A DNA stretch of 33,891 bases from Sphingomonas sp. PAMC 26605 (GCF_000241485.1 NZ_JH584241.1:568748-602638); one strand, 5' to 3'; numbered from the stretch's first letter, positions 1-8,897 are shown. The notes: a model not told the origin generated them from the sequence alone. Numbers and translations: made by a program.

Positions 1-36
1 CCCACCCCCAACCCCTCCCCTAAAGGGGAGGGGCTT
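1..36. repeat. GC-rich palindromic repeat (family A), one arm, inside a coding frame
   Basis: The first 36 bases contain the hairpin CCCCTCCCCTAAAGGGGAGG with a C-rich left flank. The same arm occurs at 11637-11671 and, inverted, at 11573-11605. Here it is translated in the carboxylase frame as PTPNPSPKGEG without a stop. The left part of the element lies outside the window. Confidence 0.8.
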
Positions 37-921
37 CAAGAAAGCTACACCCGCGTCGACGACGGCGTGCGCGAAGGCGGCGAGGTCAGCATGTTCTACG
101 ACCCGATGATCGCGAAACTCATCACCTGGGCCCCCACCCGCGAGGAGGCGATCGACCAGCAGATCGCCGCGCTCGACGCGTTCGAGATCGAGGGCCCCGG
201 CAACAACATCGACTTCCTCTCGGCGCTGATGCAGCACCCGCGCTTCCGCAGCGGAAACATCACCACCGGCTTCATCGCCGAGGAATATCCCGACGGCTTC
301 CACGGCGCCCCCGCCGCGCCCGACCTGATCGAGGCGCTCGCCGCGATCGCCGCCTTCGCCGCGACGGCGGAAGCCGACCGCGCGCGCCGCATCGACGGGC
401 AGCTCGGCAAGCGGCTGCGTCCGCCGTCGGACTGGTCGGTTCGGATCGGTGACACCGATCATCTCGTCGCGATCTCGACCGACGGCATTACCGTCGACGA
501 TGCCGATCTCGACATTGCGCTCGAATATACGCCGGGCGACCGCACCGTCGAAGCCGAGCTCGACGACGCCCCGCTGACGGTCAAGATCGCGCGCACCCGA
601 ACCGGCTTCAAGCTCACCACCCGCGGCGCGAGCCATGTCGCGCGAGTCCTGCCCGCGCATGTCGCGCGCTATGCGCAGCACATGATCACCAAGATCCCGC
701 CCGATCTCTCGAAATTCCTGCTGTGCCCGATGCCCGGCCTGCTGATGCGGCTCGACGTCGCCGCGGGCGACAAGGTCGAGGCGGGCCAGCCGCTCGCGGT
801 GGTGGAAGCCATGAAGATGGAGAACATCCTGCGCGCCGAAAAGGCCGGCACGGTCAAGTCGGTCAACGCCGCGCCGGGCGACAGCCTCGCGGTCGACGCC
901 GTGATCCTCGAGATGGAATAG
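1..921 (+). CDS. Acetyl/propionyl-CoA carboxylase biotin-containing alpha subunit, 3' part
   Basis: This is the C-terminal part of an acyl-CoA carboxylase alpha subunit, the cytosolic enzyme that carboxylates biotin and carries it to the carboxyltransferase partner. The reading frame is open from base 1, so the gene is cut by the window edge; the GTG at 67 is internal. The residues after it (REGGEVSMFYDPMIAKLITW) match the end of the biotin carboxylase region of PccA/AccA-type subunits. A linker domain follows, then a biotinyl domain with the VVEAMKMEN motif. The biotinylated Lys is encoded at 814-816. The stop is TAG at 919-921. The first twelve or so codons come from a GC-rich repeat (see the repeat entry), which looks like an in-frame insertion in a surface loop. 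The propionyl-CoA form is the likelier substrate class, but sequence alone does not settle it. Confidence 0.9.
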   Translation, partial: PTPNPSPKGEGLQESYTRVDDGVREGGEVSMFYDPMIAKLITWAPTREEAIDQQIAALDAFEIEGPGNNIDFLSALMQHPRFRSGNITTGFIAEEYPDGFHGAPAAPDLIEALAAIAAFAATAEADRARRIDGQLGKRLRPPSDWSVRIGDTDHLVAISTDGITVDDADLDIALEYTPGDRTVEAELDDAPLTVKIARTRTGFKLTTRGASHVARVLPAHVARYAQHMITKIPPDLSKFLLCPMPGLLMRLDVAAGDKVEAGQPLAVVEAMKMENILRAEKAGTVKSVNAAPGDSLAVDAVILEME

Positions 922-933
922 CGTTCGGCGGGA

Positions 934-2499
934 TCAGGCGATCCCGCCGCGCCCCCCCTCGACCTCGAACCGCGCGATCGTCGACACGCTCGACTGCGGA
1001 TCGAGCGCATTGGCGAGGCCGCGGAACTCGACCGTCGCCCGATCCGCCTTCAGCTCGACCTGCCCGAAGCCGCGCACTTCGTTCTCGGCATAGCGGAACC
1101 CGGGATTGAGCCGCGCCTCCTGCTTGAATTCCGCATGGTGATAGAGCGAGGTGATCGACCCGCCGACGAACTCGGCCGCGATCGGTGGCTGCTCGGGATG
1201 GTCGGGATGCCGGATGTCGGCGGCGGCGAAGGCGTGGATGTCGCCGCTCAGCACGATCGGGTTGGGCGTCTTGGCCTCGGCCCAGCGGCGGAAGATGCGC
1301 TCGCGCGCCGCCGGGTAGCCCTCCCACCGGTCGGCGGCGTGGAGGTCGACGCCGCGCTCGGGATGCGCCGGATCGATCTGCGCGAACGGCGCCATCAGCG
1401 TCTGCTGCGCGAGCAAATTCCAGCGCGCGCGCGTCGTGCCGAGCTGGTCGAGCAGCCAGCGTTCCTGCACGCCGCCGAGCATCGTCCGCGCGGCGTCGTG
1501 CCGATCGGGGCAATCGCGCACATTGACGAGATATTGCTTGTGCGCGGCAAGCAGTTCGGGCGGCTGGCAGGCGCGCGCGCCGCGATATTGCCGATCGTCG
1601 ATGATCTGGAACTGCGCGAGCGTCCCCCAGTCGAGCGCATGGTAGAGCCGCGCGTCGGGCCCCGCCGGATGCGCCGCGGCCCGCAGCGGCATATGCTCCC
1701 AATAGGCGCGATACGCGGCGGCGCGGCGCTGCAGGAACAGCGCAGGGTCGCCGTTCTTCTCGTCGAGCGCGCCGGCGTAATCGTTGGCGACCTCGTGATC
1801 GTCCCAGGTCGAGATCCACGGCGCGGCGGCGTGTGCCGCCTGCAGCAGGGAGTCCCGCTTGTAGCTCGCGTAGCGCAGCCGATAGCCCTCCAGATCGAAC
1901 GGCTCGGGGGTAGGGTGGCGCCGCACACCGTCGTCGGTCGGCGCGTTTTCGTAGATATAGTCGCCGAGGAAGACGATCAGTTCGGGGTCGGCGGCGACGA
2001 CGTGGCGCCACGCGGCGTAATAGCCCGCTTCGTATTTCTGGCATGACCCGAAGCAGAAGCGCAGCGCATCGACCGGCGCACCGTGTGCCGGAGCGGTGCG
2101 CGTTCGACCGACCGGGCTGACCGCGCCGCCAGCGATGAAGCGGTAGAAATAGCCGCGCCCCGGCCGCAGTCCGGCGACCTCGACATGCACCGAATGCGCC
2201 GCGGCCGGATCGGCGAGCGCGCTCCCCGAACGCGCGATCCGTTCGAAGCGTTCGTCCTCGGCGACTTGCCAGCGGACCGCGATCGGGTGTGGCGGCAAGC
2301 CACCGTGCGGCGCGAGCGGCTCGGGCGCGAGCCGGGTCCACAGCACGACGCCGTCGGGCGCCGGCTCGCCCGATGCGACGCCGAGCGTGAAGGGATCGCT
2401 CCCGGTCGCGCGCACGGTCGCGCGCGCCGGCATCGTAAGCAGCGCAGGCGCAGCAAGCATCGAGGCCGTCAGAATGTCGCGCCGCGAGGGATGAAGCAT
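934..2499 (-). CDS. phoD: PhoD-family alkaline phosphatase, Tat-exported
   Basis: A 521-residue metallophosphatase of the PhoD family, which hydrolyses phosphate mono- and diesters outside the cytoplasm. The N-terminus has a twin-arginine signal (SRRDIL at residues 5-10), a hydrophobic stretch and a likely cleavage site after MPARA. PhoD-type metal-site motifs follow in order: CFGSCQ, then FLGDYIYE, then WDDHEVANDYAG, and near the C-terminus SGDIHAF. Length is normal for the family. The start at 2499 is the ATG just before the Tat motif; AGGA lies 6 nt upstream of it. It is divergent from a TBDR gene at 2734, and a Pho-box-like repeat lies midway between the two starts. Together they suggest a phosphate-starvation function. 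The preferred substrate is unknown. Confidence 0.93.
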   Translation of the reverse strand: MLHPSRRDILTASMLAAPALLTMPARATVRATGSDPFTLGVASGEPAPDGVVLWTRLAPEPLAPHGGLPPHPIAVRWQVAEDERFERIARSGSALADPAAAHSVHVEVAGLRPGRGYFYRFIAGGAVSPVGRTRTAPAHGAPVDALRFCFGSCQKYEAGYYAAWRHVVAADPELIVFLGDYIYENAPTDDGVRRHPTPEPFDLEGYRLRYASYKRDSLLQAAHAAAPWISTWDDHEVANDYAGALDEKNGDPALFLQRRAAAYRAYWEHMPLRAAAHPAGPDARLYHALDWGTLAQFQIIDDRQYRGARACQPPELLAAHKQYLVNVRDCPDRHDAARTMLGGVQERWLLDQLGTTRARWNLLAQQTLMAPFAQIDPAHPERGVDLHAADRWEGYPAARERIFRRWAEAKTPNPIVLSGDIHAFAAADIRHPDHPEQPPIAAEFVGGSITSLYHHAEFKQEARLNPGFRYAENEVRGFGQVELKADRATVEFRGLANALDPQSSVSTIARFEVEGGRGGIA

Positions 2500-2574
2500 G
2501 AAAATCCTGACCTGAGCGAACGCTGACCGCGCTATCGCTTACCACCGTTACCGTTGCGCGACACGGCGAGATAT

Positions 2575-2592
2575 CGCTGCGTTGGCGCAGCG
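2575..2592. repeat. Perfect hairpin in the phoD/TBDR divergent spacer
   Basis: CGCTGCG and CGCAGCG form a perfect 7-bp inverted repeat around a TTGG loop. It lies in the 234-nt spacer between two divergent starts. It may be an operator or an mRNA structure in the phoD leader; nothing in the sequence decides which. Confidence 0.5.
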
Positions 2593-2607
2593 CGGGCCGC
2601 ACGCGTG

Positions 2608-2625
2608 CTGTCATCTCTGCGTCAT
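2608..2625 (+). promoter_or_regulatory. Pho-box-like direct repeat
   Basis: CTGTCAT, four bases, then GCGTCAT. The first half matches the PhoB half-site CTGTCAT at 7/7 and the second at 5/7, with the canonical 4-nt gap. It sits 108 nt from both the phoD start (2499) and the TBDR start (2734). PhoB control is an inference. No clear -10 element is visible at the usual distance downstream. Confidence 0.45.
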
Positions 2626-2650
2626 CGTCACGACGCGCGACTGACGCAGA
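2616..2650. promoter_or_regulatory. 9-bp inverted repeat overlapping the Pho-box-like site
   Basis: TCTGCGTCA (2616-2624) and TGACGCAGA (2642-2650) are perfect inverted copies 17 nt apart. The left arm overlaps the second half of the Pho-box-like site. The pair could be a binding site for a dimeric regulator shared by the divergent phoD and TBDR genes. Confidence 0.4.
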
Positions 2651-2733
2651 TCGTGCCTAAGTGCGGGCAAGCTAAGGCATAACCGGCTCAAGACCGGCAT
2701 CGGCCCATGCGACGGATTACCCAGGGGGCCTTC

Positions 2734-5166
2734 ATGACATTCGAACCTTTGCGTCGCCCGATCGGGCTGGCGATCGCCACGCTATTGGCCTCGACTACGC
2801 TGTCGAGCGCTGCCGCGGCGCAAGATGCGCCCGCCGCGACCGCCGCGCAGCCGGCCGACACCGCCACCCCCGCGGACGATCAAATCGCCGACATCACCGT
2901 GGTCGCACGCAAGCGCGCCGAGAACGTCCAGTCGGTGCCGATCCCGATCACGGTCATCACGCCGGCCGAGCTCAGCCGTCAGAACCTTGTCAACTTCACC
3001 GATTTCCAGACCAAATTCCCGGCCTTCTCGGTCTATCTGACCAATCCCAAGCAGCTCAATCTCGGCGTCCGCGGGATCGGCAACAACGGCTTCAACACCG
3101 ATGGCATCGACGGTTCGGTCGGCATCTTCGTCGACGGGGTCTATACCGGGCGGCAGGGGATGGTCTCGACCGACTTCACCGATCTCGCCGATGTCGAGCT
3201 GCTGCGCGGGCCGCAGGGCACGCTGTTCGGCAAGAACACCTCGGCCGGCGCGGTGATCATCAACACGCTCAAACCGAGCTTCGACTTCGCCGCCAATGCC
3301 GAAGCGACGGTCGGCAACCAGGGCTATAAGGAGGTCAAGGGCGGCGCGACCGGCGCGCTGATCCCCGACAAGCTCGCGCTGCGCCTCTCGGGCTATTACA
3401 GCCAGACCGACGGCAATTACCGCAACCTGTTCAACAACACTTATCAGAATGCCCGCCAGGGGCAGGGTGTCCGCGCGCAATTGCTCGCGACGCCGACTGA
3501 TACCCTCTCGGTCCGGCTGATCGGGACGTACAATCACCAGGCCTTCCCAACGATCTCGCCCGTCATCCTGCAGGTCTATGATCCGACGCTGCTCAAGGCG
3601 CGAATGGCAGCGGCGGGCTATACGCTGACCACCGGCACGGCGCGCAACCGGCTGATCAACATCGACGGCGCGCTCAACGCCGTGACCGACACGCGCGCGG
3701 TGAGCGGCGAGATCAACTGGAGCGTCGGCGCGAGCACGCTGACCGCGATCACCGCGTTCGAGCATTGGAAATGTTTCACCAACAACGACAATGATTACAC
3801 CCAGCTCAATGCGATTCCCGATTACGGCTCGTGCAACGACGAGCACCAATTTTCGCAGGAACTGCGCTGGCAGACCGCGCGCAACCGGCCGATCGAGCTG
3901 ACGCTCGGCGGCTTCCTGTCGCGCCAGAAGCTGCAGGTCGATTCGCGGATCCGCTTCGGCAACCAATACAATATCTGGGCGGCCAATCCCTCGGCGACGC
4001 TGTTCCCGACGGTCGGCGGCAAGACCTGGGCGCAGGGCGCTTACGCCAACCAGATCGCCGGGCTCGGCTTTGCCTCGCGCGCGCTGTTCCACACCGATAC
4101 CGAAGCCGCGTTCGGCAACGTCACTTGGCATCCCGACGCTGCGCGCCGGCTCGCGCTCGACGGGGGCTTGCGCTATACCTGGGAGCACCGCACCGAAGTC
4201 TATGCCGGCTCGGTCAGCTCGAACCTCGGCAATTTCACCACCGCGCAGATCAACGCGCTGTCGCCGTCGGGCGCCAATGCGCAGCTCGGGCGGGTCGACG
4301 ATCGGCTCAACGACCGCTCGCTGTCGGGCGAGGGCAGCGTGAGCTACAAGGTCACGCCAGCCGTGATGCTTTACGCGAAATATGCGCGCGGCAACAAATC
4401 GGCCGGGTTCAATCTGCTCCCGGTCAACGCCTCGAACCCCGACGCGAGCGTACTGCGCGCGGTGACGCTGTACGGCGCGGGGCAGCAGGTCAAAGGCGAG
4501 AAGACCGACAATTTCGAGGCCGGCATCAAAAGCGAATGGTTCGATCGCCATCTGCTGCTCAACCTCACCGGCTTCCACACCGTGGTCCACAATTACCAGG
4601 CCAACGAGTCGGTCGGCGTCGGCAATACCGCAGCGAAATTCCTCGCAAATGTCGGCTCGCTGACGTCGGACGGGGTCGAGCTCGAGGGCGAGGCGTTCCT
4701 GTTCCGCGGTTTCCACCTCAAGGGCTTCGCCGCGTACAATCACGCTTATTATTCGTCGTTCCACAATTCGACCTGCCCCGCGACGACGACCGCGTCGGTG
4801 TGCGATCTGACCGGGCGCCAGGTCGCCTGGGCGCCGAAATGGACCGCCGATCTCACCGCCGACTACAGCCATGCGGTGAGCGACGACGCGGTCGGCTACG
4901 GGCTGGTCGACGTGAACTGGCGCAGCAAGCAGAACACGACGATCACGCTCGACCCGACTGCCGAGATCGCCGCTTACGCCTTGGTCAGCGCGCGCGTCGG
5001 CTTGCAGCTCGATCACGGCAAGTTCGATATGCAGATCTGGTCGGAGAATCTGCTCAACAAAAGCTACTTCATCAACCTGCTCGGCCTGACCAAGTCGACC
5101 GGCATCGTGCAGGGCTATCCCGGCAGCCCACGGACCTTCGGCGGAACGGTCAAGGTCAAATATTAA
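2734..5166 (+). CDS. TonB-dependent outer-membrane receptor (next to phoD)
   Basis: An 810-residue TBDR: a 22-strand outer-membrane pore closed by a plug and powered by TonB/ExbBD. The signal peptide ends near SAAAAQD. A TonB-box-like segment (ADITVVARKR) follows, then a plug domain with VPIPITVITPAEL, LGVRGIGN and the LLRGPQGTLFGKNTSAGAV stretch, then a long barrel ending in VKVKY with a C-terminal aromatic residue. An upstream in-frame ATG exists at 2707. The ATG at 2734 is preferred because AGGGGG lies about 7 nt before it and the signal peptide begins there. The divergent phoD neighbour suggests import of phosphorylated compounds or of their released organic part. The ligand cannot be read from sequence; a siderophore-type substrate is possible. 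Confidence 0.92.
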   Translation: MTFEPLRRPIGLAIATLLASTTLSSAAAAQDAPAATAAQPADTATPADDQIADITVVARKRAENVQSVPIPITVITPAELSRQNLVNFTDFQTKFPAFSVYLTNPKQLNLGVRGIGNNGFNTDGIDGSVGIFVDGVYTGRQGMVSTDFTDLADVELLRGPQGTLFGKNTSAGAVIINTLKPSFDFAANAEATVGNQGYKEVKGGATGALIPDKLALRLSGYYSQTDGNYRNLFNNTYQNARQGQGVRAQLLATPTDTLSVRLIGTYNHQAFPTISPVILQVYDPTLLKARMAAAGYTLTTGTARNRLINIDGALNAVTDTRAVSGEINWSVGASTLTAITAFEHWKCFTNNDNDYTQLNAIPDYGSCNDEHQFSQELRWQTARNRPIELTLGGFLSRQKLQVDSRIRFGNQYNIWAANPSATLFPTVGGKTWAQGAYANQIAGLGFASRALFHTDTEAAFGNVTWHPDAARRLALDGGLRYTWEHRTEVYAGSVSSNLGNFTTAQINALSPSGANAQLGRVDDRLNDRSLSGEGSVSYKVTPAVMLYAKYARGNKSAGFNLLPVNASNPDASVLRAVTLYGAGQQVKGEKTDNFEAGIKSEWFDRHLLLNLTGFHTVVHNYQANESVGVGNTAAKFLANVGSLTSDGVELEGEAFLFRGFHLKGFAAYNHAYYSSFHNSTCPATTTASVCDLTGRQVAWAPKWTADLTADYSHAVSDDAVGYGLVDVNWRSKQNTTITLDPTAEIAAYALVSARVGLQLDHGKFDMQIWSENLLNKSYFINLLGLTKSTGIVQGYPGSPRTFGGTVKVKY

Positions 5167-5176
5167 AGTGGCGAGG

Positions 5177-5203
5177 TGTCCGGTCGCGCAAGGCGACCGG
5201 ACA
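5177..5203 (+). terminator. Strong hairpin after the TBDR gene, weak T-tract
   Basis: TGTCCGGTCGC and GCGACCGGACA form a perfect 11-bp stem with a 5-nt loop, 10 nt after the TBDR stop codon. The following bases (ACCCCGTTTC) lack a T-run. It is a likely 3'-end stabiliser or terminator rather than a textbook intrinsic terminator. Confidence 0.55.
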
Positions 5204-5501
5204 ACCCCGTTTCAAGCAGCAGGCCGTCGGGACACATGGTCGATCGTACATGCCTGACCGTCGAGTCGGGCAGAGCTTGGCATGGCCGACGATAAGGCGT
5301 TCTGGCTACAACTCCTTCAAATAGACGGATCCGTTCATCTGGCGGAAAGAAACCGTTGCAGAAATGTGACAAAAAACGCGTCGCTGCGGTTTTTTCCGTT
5401 GCGGTGCAACATCGGCCGCCAAAGCTTGTTAGAGGGCGCACCGGGAAACGGGATCGACACCCCGGCACGCCCCCAAACGTCCGCAAATAAGGTCATTTCA
5501 A
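5204..5501 (+). promoter_or_regulatory. Intergenic leader upstream of the small outer-membrane protein
   Basis: About 300 nt without a convincing gene. An imperfect A-rich/T-rich hairpin lies at 5371-5395 (AAAAAACGC against GCGGTTTTTT). A 5-bp inverted repeat GTTGC-GGT-GCAAC lies at 5398-5410. AAGG sits about 10 nt before the ATG at 5502. The promoter is probably in this stretch, but no clear -35/-10 pair stands out. Confidence 0.35.
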
Positions 5502-6149
5502 ATGCGCACTCTTAAACTCGCGGCTGCCGCCTTGGCAGTCGTCGTCGCCGCTCCCGCCTTCGCGCAGGACGCCCCCGCCGCAGCGCCGGTCGAAACCGGC
5601 CCGACCGCACCCGACGGCAGCCGTGCATTCGGCATCGAGCCCTATGTCGGCGTGCTGGGCGGCTGGGAGCAGTTCGACAACGAGCGTAACCACGGCATCC
5701 CGCAGGCGCTCAACGCCAACGGTTCGATCCGCAACAACTACCGCCTCGCCGGCGCGCTCGTTCAGGGCGTCGCGGGCATCAACGTTCCGCTCGGGCCGGT
5801 GTTCGTCGGTGCCGAAGGCAGCGTCGCCAAGGGCGTTTCGGGCAACATCAACTGGGAATATGGCGCAGCTGGCCGCTTCGGCGTTCGCGCCGGTGACAGC
5901 GGCATGTTCTACGGCAAGGTTGGCTATCAGTGGGTCGATTTCGACCATTACTCGACCTATTCGACGGGTAACCGCGCCGAGAAGAACTATGGCGCGATCA
6001 CCTACGGGATCGGCACCGAGTTCGGCCCGAAGGACATCGGCCTGAAGGGCATCACCGGCAATGCCGGCTTCCGCATCCGTGCAGAAGTCAACACCTTCGG
6101 CAACTTCCACAGCCTGCGGCCGATGATGGGCGTGATCACGCACTTCTAA
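5502..6149 (+). CDS. Small outer-membrane beta-barrel protein (opacity-like)
   Basis: A 215-residue exported protein. The signal peptide runs to about residue 22 (APAFAQDAP), followed by an Ala/Pro-rich linker and then alternating hydrophobic beta strands such as FGIEPYVGVLGGWEQF, LVQGVAGINVPLGPVFVGAEGSVA and FYGKVGYQWVDFDHY. It ends in ITHF, a C-terminal Phe typical of barrels assembled by the BAM complex. The size fits an eight-strand porin-like or opacity-type barrel. The gene is alone on its strand and is followed by a strong intrinsic terminator, so it is probably monocistronic and well expressed. The specific role is unknown. Confidence 0.85.
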   Translation: MRTLKLAAAALAVVVAAPAFAQDAPAAAPVETGPTAPDGSRAFGIEPYVGVLGGWEQFDNERNHGIPQALNANGSIRNNYRLAGALVQGVAGINVPLGPVFVGAEGSVAKGVSGNINWEYGAAGRFGVRAGDSGMFYGKVGYQWVDFDHYSTYSTGNRAEKNYGAITYGIGTEFGPKDIGLKGITGNAGFRIRAEVNTFGNFHSLRPMMGVITHF

Positions 6150-6175
6150 GCCAAACTTTTTCGGACAGCGCGAGG

Positions 6176-6207
6176 GGGCGGGGAATGGCGACATTCCCCG
6201 CCCTTTT
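6176..6207 (+). terminator. Intrinsic terminator of the outer-membrane protein gene
   Basis: A perfect 12-bp stem (GGGCGGGGAATG with its complement), a GCGA tetraloop of the GNRA type, then TTTT. It lies 27 nt after the stop at 6149 and separates the gene from the convergent TBDR gene. Confidence 0.9.
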
Positions 6208-6236
6208 CGTGTCCGGCGTAGCCGCGTGGGCGCAGC

Positions 6237-8795
6237 TCAGAAGTCGCTGTGCAGCCGCACGCCGACCGTCTGCGGGACGATCGGGATGATATACGGCCGC
6301 TGCCCGCAGCTGCCGCATTCCTGGAAGCGGCCGATCTGGCCGCGCGAATCGAACGCGTTCTGCAGGAACAGCTCGATACTAAAACGATTGAACTCGGCGC
6401 CCACCGCAAAGTCGGCGGTGGTGAAGGCGGCGAGGCGGCCGAGCAGCGCGGCGGGGTTGTACACGTCTCCGGTCGGATATTTCGACGCGGTGCGGATGTC
6501 CGACGCGGCCGAGCTCTGATACGCCACGACCCCCTGGCCATAGGCCTTGAAGCTGCCGACCGGCACGGTGTAGCGCGCCGACGCCGTGCCCTTGAAGCGC
6601 GGCGTGATCGGCAGATGCGTCCCCGCCGGCGCCGAGACGATATTGCCGTTGCCGGTATCGGCGCAGGTGTAGGTCGGATCGTCGATCAGGCAGAGGTTCT
6701 TGCGCGTCTTGGCGTCGTTATACGCCCCCGAGGCGCTCAGCGACAAACCGCCGAGATTGAGGTTGCCGTTGAGCTCGACGCCGCGGACGCGCGCGTTGGG
6801 GCCGTTGTGGATCTCGGTGAAGCTGTTCGCGCCGAGATAGGAGAATTGGAACTTGTCCCAATCTTCCTGGTAGATCGCGCCGTTGATATGCGCCTTGCCG
6901 CCGAGCAGCGTGGTTTTCGCGCCGAATTCGTAATTGGTCAGATAATCGGCGGCGTACGGCGCGACATCGGCGCGACGGTTGATCCCGCCCGGCCGGAACC
7001 CGCGCGAGACGGTGCCATAGAGCAAGACGCCGTGGACCGGCTTCCAGCTCAGATTGGCGCGATAGGTCACGCCCTGGCCCGACGCCTTGACCGGCTCGAC
7101 CCCGACGCCGCCGACATAGGTGCCGAGATTGGTGCAAGGGCTTCCGGGAAGCGCGCCGGGCGCGAAAGCGGTGCTGGTCCCCGCATCGACCGCGTCGCGC
7201 AGCCGTGCGCCGGTGGTGGTGAAGCAGCCCGCCACGCCGGTGCGCGAGCTGCCCGCGCCATTGTACGGCGTGTCGGCGTAATTGCCCGACGGGTTACGCC
7301 CGAAGCCAAAGAAACCGATCAGCGAATTGTCGTAGATGAAGGCGCGCGCGCCCGCGGTGGCGGTGATCGTCGGGGTAATGTCGAAGCTCGCCTCGCCGAA
7401 CATCGCATAGTCCTTGTCGACGCGGTGCTGCTGCGTCAGCCACAAGGTGCCGGGATGGCCGTTGACCGACAGCGCATCGGCGAGCCCGGCGACCTTGTAA
7501 TCCTGGTGGATGTCGTTGCTCTGGCGCTGATAGAAGGCGCCCGCGACGATCCGGAAGCGGTCGCCCGCGGGGCTGGCGACGCGCAGTTCCTGGCTCAGTT
7601 TCTTGAAATGATCGGTCGCCAGCACGTTCTGCAGCGGCGCGATCTGCTTGCCGGCATTGTCCTTGTAATAGAAATAGCCGGCGAGGCCGCCGACCGACGA
7701 ATAAAGGTTGTCGTACGCCTCGGCATAATCGGTGTAGTCGCTCGACTGCGCCGCCTTGCGGTCGAGATAGGCGCCGGCATAGGTCAGGTCCCAATTGCCG
7801 ACCTTGCCCTCGATCGTCAGCGCGGCCTGAACGTAGCGGTCGCGGCGATATTCGGGCAGGAAATGCTGGAGCTTGAGGTCGCCGACCTTGGGATCATAGC
7901 CATAGGCGCCGTGGCTGCGGGTATCCTGGTACATGACGGTCGGCGTCACGGTCCAATTGCTGTCGAGATCGATCTTCAGCGCGGCGCGGCCGCCGGCGAT
8001 CTCGGTGTCGTTATAGTCCTTCTTGACGAACTTGGCGTTGTTGACGGTGATCGCCGCGCCGGTGTTGGGATCGGGCAGGAAGGTGCGCGTGCCCGCGACA
8101 TTGTCGATATAGCCGGCGTCGCGCTCATAGAAGCCGACCACGCGCAGCGCGATATCCGGCGACAGCGGGATGTTGAGCATCCCCTCGGCTTTGCCGCCGA
8201 ACCCGCCCTTGCTGACGTGATTGCCCTCGATATCGGCGCGGCCGTAGAAATGCGAGAGATCGGGCTTGTTGGTGATGATGCGGACCGTGCCCGCCTCCGA
8301 CGACGCGCCGAACAGCGTGCCCTGCGGCCCCGACAGGCTTTCGATGCGCGCGACGTCGTAGATATGGACGTCGAGATTGCCGCCGACGGTGGTGACCGGC
8401 TGCTCGTCGAGATACACGCCCACCGCGGGAAGCGAGCCCGAATGATTGCCTTCGCCACCCGCGGCGATGCCGCGCTGGTAGATCACGATCTGGCCGGGAT
8501 TGCCGCCGGCATTGGCGGCGGGCTGGAACGACACCGAGGGCAATTGCTTGGCGTATTGCGCGAAATTGGTGATGTTGAGCTGGTCGAGCGCCTTGGTCGG
8601 CAGCGCCTGGACCGCGATCGGCACGCTCTGCAGCGTTTCCGAGCGCTTGGTCGCGGTGACGACGATGTCGCCGCCATTGTCTGTCTGCACGGCCGGCGCC
8701 GGCTCGGCAGGCGTGGTCTGCGCCAGCGCCGGAGTGACGCACGCGACCGATGACAGCAATGCAGCGACGACGGCGCGGTGCCCGAACAGCGACAT
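6237..8795 (-). CDS. TonB-dependent outer-membrane receptor (sulfotransferase-linked)
   Basis: An 852-residue TBDR. The start at 8795 is chosen because AGGGGGA lies about 6 nt before the ATG and the protein begins with a normal signal peptide (MSLFGHRAVVAALLSS, cleavage near PALAQ). A longer frame to 8876 has no support. The TonB-box-like segment GDIVVTATKR and plug motifs (VPIAVQALP, LSGPQGTLFGASSEAGTVRI) are followed by a barrel ending in VRLHSDF, with a terminal Phe. It lies 102 nt downstream of a TPR-sulfotransferase gene on the same strand, a pairing I recall from other sphingomonads. The ligand is unknown; the family spans siderophores, sugars and aromatic compounds. Confidence 0.92.
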   Translation of the reverse strand: MSLFGHRAVVAALLSSVACVTPALAQTTPAEPAPAVQTDNGGDIVVTATKRSETLQSVPIAVQALPTKALDQLNITNFAQYAKQLPSVSFQPAANAGGNPGQIVIYQRGIAAGGEGNHSGSLPAVGVYLDEQPVTTVGGNLDVHIYDVARIESLSGPQGTLFGASSEAGTVRIITNKPDLSHFYGRADIEGNHVSKGGFGGKAEGMLNIPLSPDIALRVVGFYERDAGYIDNVAGTRTFLPDPNTGAAITVNNAKFVKKDYNDTEIAGGRAALKIDLDSNWTVTPTVMYQDTRSHGAYGYDPKVGDLKLQHFLPEYRRDRYVQAALTIEGKVGNWDLTYAGAYLDRKAAQSSDYTDYAEAYDNLYSSVGGLAGYFYYKDNAGKQIAPLQNVLATDHFKKLSQELRVASPAGDRFRIVAGAFYQRQSNDIHQDYKVAGLADALSVNGHPGTLWLTQQHRVDKDYAMFGEASFDITPTITATAGARAFIYDNSLIGFFGFGRNPSGNYADTPYNGAGSSRTGVAGCFTTTGARLRDAVDAGTSTAFAPGALPGSPCTNLGTYVGGVGVEPVKASGQGVTYRANLSWKPVHGVLLYGTVSRGFRPGGINRRADVAPYAADYLTNYEFGAKTTLLGGKAHINGAIYQEDWDKFQFSYLGANSFTEIHNGPNARVRGVELNGNLNLGGLSLSASGAYNDAKTRKNLCLIDDPTYTCADTGNGNIVSAPAGTHLPITPRFKGTASARYTVPVGSFKAYGQGVVAYQSSAASDIRTASKYPTGDVYNPAALLGRLAAFTTADFAVGAEFNRFSIELFLQNAFDSRGQIGRFQECGSCGQRPYIIPIVPQTVGVRLHSDF

Positions 8796-8897
8796 CAATT
8801 TCCCCCTTACGATATTGCGGAGAAACTGTTCGCGACTGCGGTATCCGTCAAGCGCACTGCAACATGGGCGCAACAATCCTGCCGAACCGTTGCGGAA

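Noticed and set aside
863..2614. Alternative minus-strand frame (583 residues) overlapping phoD
   Set aside because: Low-complexity Arg/Ala-rich translation in a different frame from the clear PhoD protein.
2782..5016. Long antisense open frame (744 residues) across the first TBDR gene
   Set aside because: It mirrors the codon pattern of the GC-rich sense gene, has no recognisable domain and is rich in Arg/Asp/Val shadow peptides.
5282..5515. Small open frame (77 residues) between the TBDR and the outer-membrane protein
   Set aside because: No ribosome-binding site or family likeness; it overlaps the start and leader of the next gene.
6249..8753. Long antisense open frame (834 residues) across the second TBDR gene
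   Set aside because: Same shadow pattern; the minus-strand TBDR has a signal peptide, plug and barrel motifs and a strong ribosome-binding site.
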